Source: Cadophora sp. MPI-SDFR-AT-0126 (Eukaryota; Ascomycota; Leotiomycetes; Helotiales; Ploettnerulaceae). Taken from it: a stretch of 64,000 bases of DNA. The notes beneath the pieces were generated by a model. It had not been told where the DNA came from, did not search any database, and saw only the letters and a program-made list of their open reading frames with translations. Location of the stretch: assembly GCA_020747065.1 (NCBI GenBank), contig JAGMVK010000008.1, positions 434,001-498,000 of the forward strand, given 5' to 3'. A program made the position numbers and the translations under genes. The number at the start of each line of letters is the position of its first letter. The first letter of the stretch is position 1. This document shows positions 1-9,809 of the stretch, piece by piece.

Positions 1-825
1 ATAATTTAGATTTAATTCTTTATCGAAATAAATTAAAACTAAACCTAAATAGGCTTTTTGATTATTAGAGGTCCAAGTATCTAATACTATAGAAAATAAG
101 GCCTCTTCTATAATAAGCTCTTTAAGAAAGAATTTAAACTCTTCTAAAGAACTATTATAAGTCTTATTTAATATTTCTTTTATTTTCCACCTATTAATAA
201 TAGGCGAAGATTTATTATAATATATTAATAAATCTTTAAAAGACTCTGAGTTTAATATATTAAAAGAGAGATTATTTTCTATTATAAAATTTAATATTTT
301 TAATAGAGCCTCTTCTTTTATAAACTTATTTAAGGTATTAGACCTTATTCGCTTATTAGAGCTATTATTATCTAAACTAAAAAAATTAGATTTAGGCTTA
401 TTAAAATCTAATTTAGTTAATTTAGCTTCGCTTTTAAGATTATAAGCTATAGTAGTATGTTTTGTTTTATAATGTTGTATAAAATTAGACGATTGAAAAC
501 CGTCTAATTTTAATATTCTATTATGAGAACATATAGTACAAACTACTTTTATTTCTCTTTCTTTATTATAATTAATAGGTAATAAAGTTCGAGTAAATAG
601 TTTATTTTTAAATATATAAATCGATTCTTCTTCTAAAGAAGGTAAAGTATAAGTTTGTTTATTATACTTCGAATTTATATATTTATTAGGTTCTATAATA
701 GATAATTCTTGACTATTATCTATTAAGTTTTGAGAATTAGAACCTTCGCTAATATTAATAATAGAATTATCTTCTATATTAGAAGTATTACTATTATTAC
801 TTGTAAAAGAGCTTTGTAAATCCAT
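1..825 (-). CDS. hAT-family transposase, N-terminal part (runs off left edge)
   Basis: An uninterrupted frame of 275 codons starts at the ATG at 823-825 and leaves the window at base 1 without a stop. Residues near 110-135 form a BED-type zinc finger: C-x2-C is followed by H-x4-H ending in HYKTKH. Near the visible end the motif VLDTWTSNNQ matches the first catalytic-Asp region of hAT transposases. The protein would cut and paste its element in the nucleus. Codon choice is extreme, with nearly all Leu as TTA and Ile as ATA, and the surroundings are equally A+T rich. Despite this no in-frame stop occurs, unlike the decayed elements elsewhere in the window. The catalytic core and the other terminus lie outside the window, so activity cannot be judged. 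Family assignment is good; completeness is unknown. Confidence 0.8.
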   Translation of the reverse strand, partial: MDLQSSFTSNNSNTSNIEDNSIINISEGSNSQNLIDNSQELSIIEPNKYINSKYNKQTYTLPSLEEESIYIFKNKLFTRTLLPINYNKEREIKVVCTICSHNRILKLDGFQSSNFIQHYKTKHTTIAYNLKSEAKLTKLDFNKPKSNFFSLDNNSSNKRIRSNTLNKFIKEEALLKILNFIIENNLSFNILNSESFKDLLIYYNKSSPIINRWKIKEILNKTYNSSLEEFKFFLKELIIEEALFSIVLDTWTSNNQKAYLGLVLIYFDKELNLNY

Positions 826-839
826 TATATTATAAATAT

Positions 840-1010
840 ATTATATAATATAATCAAAAAGGTATTATATAATCGTAGAGGTATTATATAATATAGTAGT
901 CGTAGAAGTATTATATAATCGTAGAGATATTATATAATATAGTAATTATGGAAGTATTATATAATAAGTATATTATATAAGAAAGAAGTATTATATGATT
1001 TTGAAATAAA
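840..1010. repeat. Subterminal degenerate repeats upstream of the hAT transposase
   Basis: About seven copies of a unit close to GTATTATATAAT, often followed by CGTAGAG or ATAGTA, are packed between the transposase start and about 1010. hAT elements commonly carry subterminal repeats of this kind that bind transposase. This reading is inferred from position and pattern. Confidence 0.5.
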
Positions 1011-2789
1011 GGTTAAGATAAGCTCGAAGGCTCTATTATATACTACTTTAATAATATCTAGAATATTCTATTTAAATTTATATTTATAAGCTATAGAAGT
1101 AAAAAGAATTTTATAGAATTGTTACAGCTGTTAAGCTGCAACATGTGACATAGCCCTAAGGCTCGGCGAGGCTAGGTCCGACGGACCCTAGCGCCCGCAT
1201 AGAGAAGCTATAGGTTACGTGATAGGAGATCACGGGATAAATCATTTAGACTCCTTAAGTTTAGATAATAATTCAAATAATTTAACTAATTTACTTTCGT
1301 AAGGGTTCTATATAACTAGCTAGTATTTCTTACTATAAATAAAAACCTCGTGCTTAACTTAAATATAGTATCTTTATATATACTTAGTAACTTACAATAG
1401 TTATTATCTTAATCAGTAATAGCGTCCCTACTTACCTAACCCACCAACCTTCGCACTCTTAAGTACCACCAGCTCGACCGTATATTACAAGAATATTCTA
1501 GAAATATATAGAATCTTTAAGATTTCTTTATAATTATTAATAATATTACTAAGCTAAACTAACTTAAATACTTAGCTTATATAATAAAGTCTTTTAGTAT
1601 AAGGTTTTAGTTATTAATATTAGTAAAATTTCTTAGAAACCTTTAGAAATTACTAAGTATTTATAAAAACTACTAAAATCTTTTAAAAATTATAGGATTT
1701 TATTAAATTTTCTTTATAATAATTAATAAATTTATGATATTTAAGTTTTATATAACTTAATATATATATAATATATAATAGATCTTTTGGAAATCTTTAT
1801 TATATAGAAAAATTCTATTTTTAGAATTAATTCTTTAATTAATTTTAATTATTAATTAATTTTCTTAATTTAATTTAATTTAGTATAAAATATATTTAAT
1901 TTAATTAATTTTAATTCAAGTTTCTTTTAATTAATTTTAATTAAGGGTTAAATTAAATTAAATTAATTAAATTCACAACCCTGGTTACTGGGATGAGCCC
2001 GGAGCACCATTTGGAGGGGCCCCGCCACACGTTTCTTTATCAAGATCCGGCCTGTCTATCAAGTGGTACTAAGCGGGGTTAGTATCAGACTCAGAGACGT
2101 CAAGAGTTGGCTAGACGAATGAGCGGTTTAAACAAATGATTGAAGAACTTTTGCCAAGATGGTAATTCAGGATGCAATCAGCTCAGTTATGGACAACGTC
2201 CGAGAACCCACTTTTCTGGGCAGTAGGGATCAATCGGATCATCAGGGTTTCCGGACTCTTGGCCCTTCAAGTCTTGGATTGGGAAGTGGCGCAGCATCAT
2301 TGGTCCCTGCAGGAGCCTCCGTTCCCAGAATTGATTTGAAGTTTAGACCCCAGGAAACCTCCATGGTAGGACACAATCTATGAGCATATGGAAAGCAAAC
2401 TGCTGACTGGATTGACTAGATCACACATGCATTCAAGACTCTCGAGCAAATATCCATTCCACGAAAGGGACATTTCGTGAAATTTGATAAAGGCACTGAT
2501 TGACATGATGACTGTCCCTCTCCATCTTCCTCTTTTAAGACCTGCATCATTCCTTCGTAAGGTCGCAAGATACGGTCGGCAGCTTGTGTCTTCACATATT
2601 CCAGCCCTAGGTCCCATTTGCTACAAGGTGTATGGATGGAGTCGGATTTTGCTTCTGCCTTAAAACAGATCTGCCTCTTCAGAATCGATCCCGGTGTTCA
2701 AACAGATATTCTTCCGATCCCGACCTACTTGTCATCTTCACATCGACCGTCTTCGTAATGTGCCCTTCTTTGTAATTCGTACGTGGTAC
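1011..2789. other. A+T-rich decayed DNA, then gene-free ordinary DNA
   Basis: Bases 1011-1130 and 1260-1975 are very A+T rich, with strings of TTAATT and TATATA and no usable reading frame, as in RIP-degraded repeats. A short island at about 1140-1250 has normal composition. From about 1975 to 2789 composition is ordinary, but I see only short open frames without family resemblance or convincing splice sites. Confidence 0.6.
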
Positions 2790-3434
2790 GGATGTCAAAA
2801 CGTGGCCATTTGAGTTATTCGCGCGAGATCATGTGCCGTCAATGGCGGTGCCAAAAACCTTGCGAGTAACACCTTAAAAACAGGGACGCATAACCACCAA
2901 ACAAGCTGCAATAATCCCGACAAACAGTTCCACCATGGAAGTGGAGTTTCCAACGGTGTTGGCCCCTGTAAAAGTTACTTCCTGTTGTGGGTGGGAAGTA
3001 ACATCGTACACTGTCCACTTCTGTCCGGATCTTTGTTGGGAATGAATTGCAAGACTAGACGTGCTATCACACACCCTGTATGACTATGAATGTCAGAGAA
3101 TCTCGGCCGTATCAATCATCGGCGACTTACAGCCACCAAGAAGGACTACAAAGATGATCTGAGTGACTTCTCTTGCTCTAGTGGAAAGTCTGAACAAGAC
3201 TGAGAGAGGCAATGCTATGACCCAAACGCTGGTGATGAGATTGACGGCATGTCCTGCGTATCGAAGTTGAGTTTGATCTATACAGATACCCTCAGCTTTT
3301 GAGATCCATGCCTTCTGGATTGGAGTGCACTGAAAAATACTTGCTAGGAAGGTTGCTGTATAGAAGGTGACAACAACTGCTGCCAGAATCCAATTGAGAA
3401 TTCGCGAGATGCGAATGGTCAAGGTGTCTGCCAT
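2790..3434 (-). pseudogene. PTH11-like (fungal rhodopsin-domain) receptor relic
   Basis: The segment starting at 3434 encodes membrane helices with the typical FQCTP motif followed by LPLSVLFRL, the middle of the fungal rhodopsin-like domain of PTH11-type receptors. Two canonical introns can be removed: 3076-3130 (GTAAGT...CAG, CTGAC branch) and 2966-3009 (GTACG...ACAG). Splicing gives WANT followed by VELFVGIIAACL, the usual last helix. A stop then follows in TTTTTAA at 2874; one base fewer in that T run would reopen the frame into KVLLARF. The N-terminal helices and any CFEM domain are missing upstream. Truncation at one end and a likely homopolymer frameshift at the other make this a relic. 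Confidence 0.6.
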
Positions 3435-4004
3435 TTTGAAGAGTCCACTATGCTGCGCCTTGAAACGAACTTCAACTATTAGCCTAAAACATGTATTTTC
3501 AATCTTGAAAGTCTTGTTGTCATGTGCCCTCCCAATCTGCTCTTAACCAAGAAATCAGCTTTCCCAGGGAAAATGATCGTGAGGCCCGTTGTTCTTGAGT
3601 TCTGACTGTCCACAATAGGAGAAGCATTCGTCAATAGATGATGCTAGATTCTTGCATTGGGAAAGTTGCCCAAATACGTATCGACCTTTCTCACAATTAA
3701 GTGCTCCATAAGTAAGACGTGAAGAGAGGACCGATGATGCAAATTGTTGTCGGTTTGGACATTTGAAACATCTAGGTAAGAGCTGTGCCTTCAGAAAAGG
3801 TTCCATCACGACCAGCGTCATATGAGAATAACAGAAATTCCAACCTATCTAAAATCTGATGGCTGACTTGAATGATATGTCATTTTCTTCAACCCCTTAT
3901 TCTCAACAAAGAGCTTCTACTGTGTACCTGCCTGCTTGTCGAGACCATCCACTTCCTTCTTCCGAGACAGTCTCAATCAATCGCCAGAAACGTCCTCTCC
4001 CTCG
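3435..4004. other. Intergenic, no supported gene
   Basis: A minus-strand open frame of 88 codons (3555-3821) has no recognisable domain and does not splice convincingly to the receptor relic. It may be 5' remnant of that locus. Nothing else is supported. Confidence 0.4.
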
Positions 4005-4891
4005 TCAATTTTTCTTGTCTCTCCAAGGACCAATCCGATGAGACTCGTCCTCACAATAATTCGTGAATGGTGGATTGACATAATTATCGTACCAATCATC
4101 CCACGCGATCCAGTTGGTGTAGGTCTCCATATACTGAGCAAGAGGCATATACATCCATCCCTCATCTGGGGTATGCTCCTCATATCTTTCGGCATAGGCT
4201 ACTTTATCCTCTGCACTCTCCTCTTCGAGATCAAAATCTTTTAAAACCAGTTTTACAACAAGTGAGTTGATGCTTGGATTATCCAAGGACTCCAGACAGA
4301 TCTGATCGACTGCGAGGCAAAGCATGTATCGAGGAGTTGTATCTGCACCAATACGGCTTATGTCTTCAATCGTGGTATTTGGACGAAGTCTAGACTTGAG
4401 ATTGCTTGGTACCCATTCCCGAAAGTGCTCACGAACTTGTCTGATCGATGCACCACTTATCAGACGAACATGTAATCAGCAGCTGCTTTTTCTGGACCGA
4501 AAAAATATAGATGACAAAAACTTACTAGAGCTTTTTGTCGTCAATGACATGCAAGTCGTGAAATTGCAAGATATCATCTGGTACAGGGCTTGTATGATTC
4601 TCAGGTTCAAACCAAGTTCGGACATCATCTCGGATTGTTTGTAAGAGGGAACTCCACGTAGCGTCATTTCCTTCCACGCAACGATAGATCTGAACATTAC
4701 GATAACATTAGCCAAGTGGTACATGTTTTCTGAATTCCAAAAGGAGATGATCTCACCACAAAGCCCCAAACACTATCGTGAAATTCGGGGCTCGTCATTT
4801 CATGCTTCAGGATATCCAAGCAGCGCGGGATTTGGCCATCGATCCCCGAAATACCAGTCCTTGGACGGCTGGTCTCACTTCCTGTGCTCAT
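4005..4891 (-). CDS. Hypothetical fungal protein, three exons, 249 aa
   Basis: Exons 4757-4891, 4526-4689 and 4005-4455 join in frame to 750 nt. Introns of 67 nt (GTGAGA...CAG) and 70 nt (GTAAGT...AAG) are removed. The product has HDSVWGF followed by YRCVEG, then a middle with REHFREWV, and ends with EGWMYMPLAQYM and a Trp/Tyr-rich stretch. I associate this pattern with a widespread but uncharacterised fungal protein family whose members begin around WGFVVYR. There is no signal peptide or membrane helix, so it is probably a soluble protein. The start chosen is the MSTGSE methionine; the frame stays open upstream to 5113 but that extension looks like leader sequence. The second acceptor (AAG) is weaker than usual. 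Function is unknown. Confidence 0.7.
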
Positions 4892-5893
4892 GGCTCGGTG
4901 CGTGGGGGCCGATTTTACGGGAAGAGTCTTCGGAGAAAGTCCACGGCTTGAAGGCAACGACGCAAAAGAATGACTATAAAAGCGGGAGAAACTGGGGGCG
5001 GGGCCAAAAAAAAGGGTTGCCGCTCTGCGTCTGACCAATCGTTGATACATTGTCACACCTGCGACTTCATTCGGGTCTCGTGTTAGTCGCAGCACGGATT
5101 TCTTTTGTAGCAAGATATATACATCAGATTGAAGGTGGCGACGAATACAAGATGACTTATTAATTTACGGGGGTTTTTCATGAACCCTGCCATCTTGGCG
5201 ACAGCCTTGTATATTACTTATTTCCTCTTATAACCTCTTCTCTCCATAGTTATAGATTCTAAGAGACCTTTCATATCTTTATATACTTAGTACATGCTAA
5301 AATAATCTAACCTTTTGAGTCTGTGCTGACTGACCCGGTTTTTACCGATTTGAGAAGAAAACGAATGAACCGGGTTAGTTAATTGGTTGATGTCCCTTGA
5401 AAAAAGGAATATTCTAGTATACCACACAGACAGAAAACCTCAGATTATTGTCCCCTGTACGAAGTAATTCTCCCTTAAATATATAAAGCTATTATTATAT
5501 ATAATAGTTATTTTTATCCCTTTATTTACTAAGATAATTCTTATACTAGTAGAGGTTATAAGAGTAGGGCCGTGATATCCGCTTAAGAGGCTAATAGAGA
5601 CCCCCGCTGCTATGCCCCTGCTAGTGTGGGAATTGTCTTAGCAGACGAAGGGATAGAGCAAGAGCGTCACATCAAGTGGTAACCCGCTCGGCTCCCCGCT
5701 CAAAATCCCGCCCCTGCTGTAAATCCCGCTGTACCACCAAAAGTACACGACCTTATCGATATTTTTAGTTATATCACTCCGTATTTTTTTGGCTCTTTTA
5801 AAACGGGCATATATCACTGAAGTGGGGCGCATCATTCGATACTGCAGATACTATTGCGAACACTGCAACGGCCCCAAACAGCGACCCTCCAGC
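4892..5893. other. Intergenic with a decayed repeat copy
   Basis: This stretch holds the upstream region of the minus-strand gene at 4005-4891 and, from about 5160 to 5670, a degraded repeat listed separately. A short upstream reading frame continuous with the sulfotransferase-like gene exists, but I see no reason to use it. Confidence 0.5.
5200..5670. repeat. Decayed copy of the hAT-type MITE family
   Basis: Bases 5205-5300 match the interior of the copies at 14899 and 19326 (GTATATTAC, then CCTCTTCTCT, then TAGATTCTAAGAGA). The end at 5652-5670 repeats the GAGCAAGAGCGTCACA terminus seen at 15137-15152. The left terminus and target duplication could not be located, so the copy is probably rearranged or interrupted. 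Confidence 0.45.
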
Positions 5894-6794
5894 ATGGGCA
5901 TGGAAGTTCTCGTCTTGGGCCTCTGTCGTACTGGAACAATGTGTAAGCCTTATCAAACGCCCTGCTTCGCAAATCTCCTGCTAACATATGAAATAGCAAT
6001 GAGAATCGCTCTCGAGAAACTCGGGTATGAGAACGTCTATCATTTCTCCAGCGTGTTTGAGCACGAGACTCATCCCGATCTGTGGATCGCTGCGCTGGAG
6101 GAGAAATACAAATCGCAAGGCGAGAAATCAACAATACAATTCACAAAGGAGTACTGGGATGAAATTTTGGGAGGGTATAACGTAAGCTGGACTGTCTTAT
6201 TTCAAATTACTGGCACATCGCGGTAGTTGTGAAAGAAGCTGACGATATGGATGGATCAATTCGCAGGCCGTAACAGACATCCCCTGCGCAATCTTCGCGC
6301 CCGAACTCATCGCCGCCTACCCCACTGCCAAACTCATCCTCACCACCCGCTCACCCACAAGCTGGCACGACTCAATGCTACGTACGATCCACGCCCTCCA
6401 AACCTCCCCTCTCAACCGCTTCCTCCTACTCTTCTCATCTCCTTTCCTCAGACGTATTTCCTCACTAATGGATCTCACCATCGAGTGTTATTTCCGAAGT
6501 AGCATTGAGCACTGTGGGAAGGAAGTGTTTGAGGAGCATAATGAGATGGTGAGGAGGCTTGCGGCGGAGAAGGGGAGGGATGTGCTGGAGTTTAGGTTGG
6601 GGGTTGACGGGTGGGAGGTTTTGTGTGGGTTTTTGGGGAGGGGAAGGCCGGTGGGGGTGGTGGAGTTTCCGAGGGTTAATGAGAGGGAGTCGTGGAGGAG
6701 GTCGTTTGGATTGGGGTGGAGTGGGAGGAATGTACTTTTGGTCGGAGTGCCTGTTATTGCTGGTGTTGTGGGGATTTGGCTCGCATACCGATAG
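5894..6794 (+). CDS. P-loop sulfotransferase-like protein (Sulfotransfer_4 type), 253 aa
   Basis: Exons 5894-5942, 5997-6181 and 6267-6794 join to 762 nt. The N-terminus carries the nucleotide-binding loop LGLCRTGTMSMRIALEKLGY, normal for the fungal family annotated as Sulfotransfer_4 or 'NAD-dependent epimerase/dehydratase-like'. It is followed by the usual DIPCAIFAPELIAAYP and LTTRSPTSWHDS segments. The last 20 residues form a hydrophobic C-terminal anchor (about VLLVGVPVIAGVVGIWLAY). Splice sites are canonical (GTAAGC twice; TAG and CAG acceptors), and the first intron splits the P-loop as in many homologues. The substrate is unknown: PAPS-dependent sulfation has been proposed for the family but not shown here. 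It ends 150 bases from the convergent CHAT gene. Confidence 0.85.
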
Positions 6795-6944
6795 AGCATT
6801 CTAGCTGAAGACTCGAGAGTCGGTGATTTGTGTTTGAAACATTCAATATTTGAAATTCACAAGCAATATTCCCTGTGCTTGGTATCAAGGGTGTAAATGT
6901 GTCGAAAGCGTTTGAATGTATTGTATTATTTCCATGTATATCAC

Positions 6945-9809
6945 CTAGATATTCTGAAACCCATATCCCGTCAATACAAAAGCCGCCCAAGACCTCGGAT
7001 CCCTAAGATCCTGTAACTCATCATCTCTCAAATTATCCAGCCTCCTAATCCAGAACGTCGGATTGTCGACGAATTTGTCGACTCTCGCATGTCGGACTTC
7101 AATCTTCAGCCTCTCCACTAACCCCCAGACATCTTCGTGTGATAGATTCTGCATCCTCTTTTGAGCGTTGTGGAGAGCTTCGGCTGGGGAGAATTCTTTG
7201 AGCTGATCGTAAAAGATCATCATTAGAAGGAGGGTGGCTTGGTCATCTACCGGCCAGAGACTCCCGATGAATGCTCGAGTGCCGGTGCCGAGTAGTGTAT
7301 GTGCGAAGCCGAAAGCCGAGCCGGAATGGAAAGCTTTGGATATTCCTGAAAGACAGGAGGAAAAGACCACCAAGTCCGCTTTGATGGCTAGGTCACGCCA
7401 GTCATGAATCGTTAAAGGATCTCGGAACAATTGAATTCCAGAACGGGCGGGGTCTTTCTCATCGAATGTGCTGTGCGCGCAGAGATGGAGAACCCGAGTA
7501 AGCGCAACCCATTCTTGGAATTGTTTCCGATTGTTCTCTCCTGCAAGGAAGGGCAGGTCGTGGTTTATCCTGGCGATGTAGAACGCTTCCATGTGCGAGA
7601 ATGGGATATCGCCATCTCGAAGAGTATCGTCTTCATTTCTTGGCGGATTGCCGACGACGGAGACTTTCGAGGGCCGAACAACCTCTCGGGAATGTGTTTG
7701 GAGGTGGTCCCAAATGGAGAGACTCGGCACGACGGCGACCGGAAGGTGCAGAAACATTGTCCACGGTATGTGTGCGAGTTCGCCGGATGGGATAATGATG
7801 AGCTTCTTTTTACCAACGAGGTATTGCTCGATGGGTTGTATGAGGATTCTGGAGAGATTATTGCGAATCTCATGAACGTTGATTGGTGCCCTGCTGCGTG
7901 GGGAGACAGGGCTCATCTCACGGGTACTCGTACCCCACGAATGCATCGAACTTAGCAGATCTGCAACATCTCTTTGCAAAGTGTCGACTCTCTGCCAAGT
8001 GCATGCTTCAATTGCATTTGAAGTGATGATGACAGTTATTAACCCTTCTGGCGGGGCGGTGACTAGCGCGTATTCTATCACGACAGTGTCGGAAGGAATT
8101 TTTGACTGTATACTGCTGGCGTCGTTGACGAAGCTAGAGCTTGGCAGTGCCGCATTCAGGGTAGGATTGCACATGGCAAATGCGTACAATATTGCCTTTC
8201 GCCACCGCATCTGCGCGTTGAGTTGAGCCAATTTCTTCTCTCTGAGCTCCTCACCGAGGTCGGATCCGCCTAATGATGATGGTGTTGCGGGAAGAGCGTC
8301 AGAGTACTTGTAGTCATCCAGACCAGCTGTATCCAGAAGTGGCCCGAGAGCCAATAAGCGAGGTTCTCTGGTTGTAGGAATTTCAGATATATCTGGGGTG
8401 GATTTTGCGGATGTTGGTGTCGGTGATGGGCTGTCCGTGAGACCCAGCAGCGAGTAATCTTGAAGCGAGTCCGAAGCAAGATTCGGAGAAGACCGCGGAT
8501 CCACACCAAGTAGGAACGAATCCCTCTTTTTCTTGATACGGATGCTTTCTCGAGCTGCTAAAGCAACGTCGGCCATCAGATAACGTCTCTGCATATTGGT
8601 GACTAAAGGCTCCTCAGGGTCGCCCCGGAGAATCGATTCCAACAATGCACGGGATCTTCCCTGCTCCATAAAGTGCAGAGCCTGGTGTTTCCAATCCTTC
8701 TCCGTCAAGGGAGGGCTGCATGGAAGATCGTCTTTCTTGAATCGTTTCGTAAATTGCTCAGGCGAAAGCGACCTCCTACGCTCATCGAAAATGCCATATC
8801 GATGGAACTGGACACAAACCCGTGCTGCAGAAAAGAAGAGATTGGCGCAATCTCTGTGGTCCAATCCATTGACTTGAGCTTGAGGCGGGTCGAAGTGTTT
8901 ATGGAAAAGCTCTGTTGCAAAACAACCGTGATTGTAAAGTCTCAATGCCTTCGCCAGACTCTGTCGTTGCAGGTCATTATCTGATTTAGGAGCCTCTGTC
9001 TCGGCTAAAATTCCGAGATTCAGCATTTGCCGACATTTTAGAAATCGGTCCATAGGTTTTTTTATGTCGAAATAGCTGGAATCGATGCGATGAAGCGTCT
9101 CTGCAGCCTCTCTCGCCTTCTCCCAGTCCTCAGCTCGCAACGAAAGTTGAAGCAATTCCTCTTGATTTTGCTGATGACTTTGTTGGTTGAATTTCAGCAT
9201 GTCTTCAGCGAATAGAGCATCTGCCGCTGACGCACTTTTTCGCAAAACCGGCTGTGGACGAGGTGCAGTCTTGCCTCGAGTAAATGGTTCCGTAGCGCAG
9301 TGAGCCAGGGCTTTCTTGGCCTCCTCCTTCCTTCCGAGATCAAGAAGTATTTCTGCTTCTCCCAGAATCCAAGAGTCGGATCGCTGGCCAGATTGCTTCC
9401 TCAAAGTTTGTAGACCGCTTTCCAGCGCTTCCACGCTGTCATATGTGCTGCCTAGCCGAATTGCATCTCGTGACTTGTTTCGTGTCTCGAAAACGATCTT
9501 TGATGGGAGATAGCCGGAAAGTTTGTCGCTTTCGTCATCCGGTTTGGGTAACTTGCAAACATCGTCCACGGTCGTTGCGACGAAACCGCTGTCCAAATCA
9601 GAAGTATCGCCATCCTCACCTCGTTTATCTTCTGGGGATGAACATATCTGGGAATATTCCCGAACAACCTCTTCAAATGAGAGGCTCGGGTCGCTTGCTG
9701 GAAAATTGACGGTTTGTGTACGCGGGGTGCGATGGTCTTCGACTGTGACGAGTGGTGCTCTCTTCGCTGAGGAGCGGGAGGTAACTGCGGCTGGCGATGA
9801 GGTCGTCAT
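6945..9809 (-). CDS. TPR-CHAT protease (caspase-like fold)
   Basis: One intron-free frame encodes about 954 aa from the MTTSSP methionine at 9809; the frame is open to a Met at 9869. The first 130 residues are Ser/Pro-rich and probably disordered. A helical, TPR-like middle follows (LGEAEILLDLGRKEEAKKAL, then DWEKAREAAETL). The C-terminal third is a CHAT domain with the expected catalytic pair: His799 in LHLCAHS and Cys839 in FSSCLSG (numbered from 9869). IPSGELAHIPW, then GSLWPVDDQAT and the GYGF end are also present. CHAT domains are clan CD cysteine peptidases related to caspases and separase. The active site looks intact. The gene is divergent from the gene at 11062, about 1.25 kb away, which may encode its substrate. 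Confidence 0.88.
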   Translation of the reverse strand: MTTSSPAAVTSRSSAKRAPLVTVEDHRTPRTQTVNFPASDPSLSFEEVVREYSQICSSPEDKRGEDGDTSDLDSGFVATTVDDVCKLPKPDDESDKLSGYLPSKIVFETRNKSRDAIRLGSTYDSVEALESGLQTLRKQSGQRSDSWILGEAEILLDLGRKEEAKKALAHCATEPFTRGKTAPRPQPVLRKSASAADALFAEDMLKFNQQSHQQNQEELLQLSLRAEDWEKAREAAETLHRIDSSYFDIKKPMDRFLKCRQMLNLGILAETEAPKSDNDLQRQSLAKALRLYNHGCFATELFHKHFDPPQAQVNGLDHRDCANLFFSAARVCVQFHRYGIFDERRRSLSPEQFTKRFKKDDLPCSPPLTEKDWKHQALHFMEQGRSRALLESILRGDPEEPLVTNMQRRYLMADVALAARESIRIKKKRDSFLLGVDPRSSPNLASDSLQDYSLLGLTDSPSPTPTSAKSTPDISEIPTTREPRLLALGPLLDTAGLDDYKYSDALPATPSSLGGSDLGEELREKKLAQLNAQMRWRKAILYAFAMCNPTLNAALPSSSFVNDASSIQSKIPSDTVVIEYALVTAPPEGLITVIITSNAIEACTWQRVDTLQRDVADLLSSMHSWGTSTREMSPVSPRSRAPINVHEIRNNLSRILIQPIEQYLVGKKKLIIIPSGELAHIPWTMFLHLPVAVVPSLSIWDHLQTHSREVVRPSKVSVVGNPPRNEDDTLRDGDIPFSHMEAFYIARINHDLPFLAGENNRKQFQEWVALTRVLHLCAHSTFDEKDPARSGIQLFRDPLTIHDWRDLAIKADLVVFSSCLSGISKAFHSGSAFGFAHTLLGTGTRAFIGSLWPVDDQATLLLMMIFYDQLKEFSPAEALHNAQKRMQNLSHEDVWGLVERLKIEVRHARVDKFVDNPTFWIRRLDNLRDDELQDLRDPRSWAAFVLTGYGFQNI

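Noticed and set aside
840..1010. CRISPR-like array
   Set aside because: The repeats are degenerate, tandem and A+T-only, without regular spacers; they fit transposon subterminal repeats in a eukaryote.
2159..2383. Plus-strand frame of 74 codons
   Set aside because: No domain, no splice partners, lies in DNA next to decayed repeats.
3859..4644. Several plus-strand frames
   Set aside because: Antisense shadows of the three-exon gene at 4005-4891.
6559..6804. Gly/Trp-rich plus-strand frame
   Set aside because: Alternative frame of the sulfotransferase-like exon 3; composition is a by-product of its codon use.
7431..7955. 174-codon plus-strand frame
   Set aside because: Antisense to the CHAT domain coding region; no resemblance to any family.
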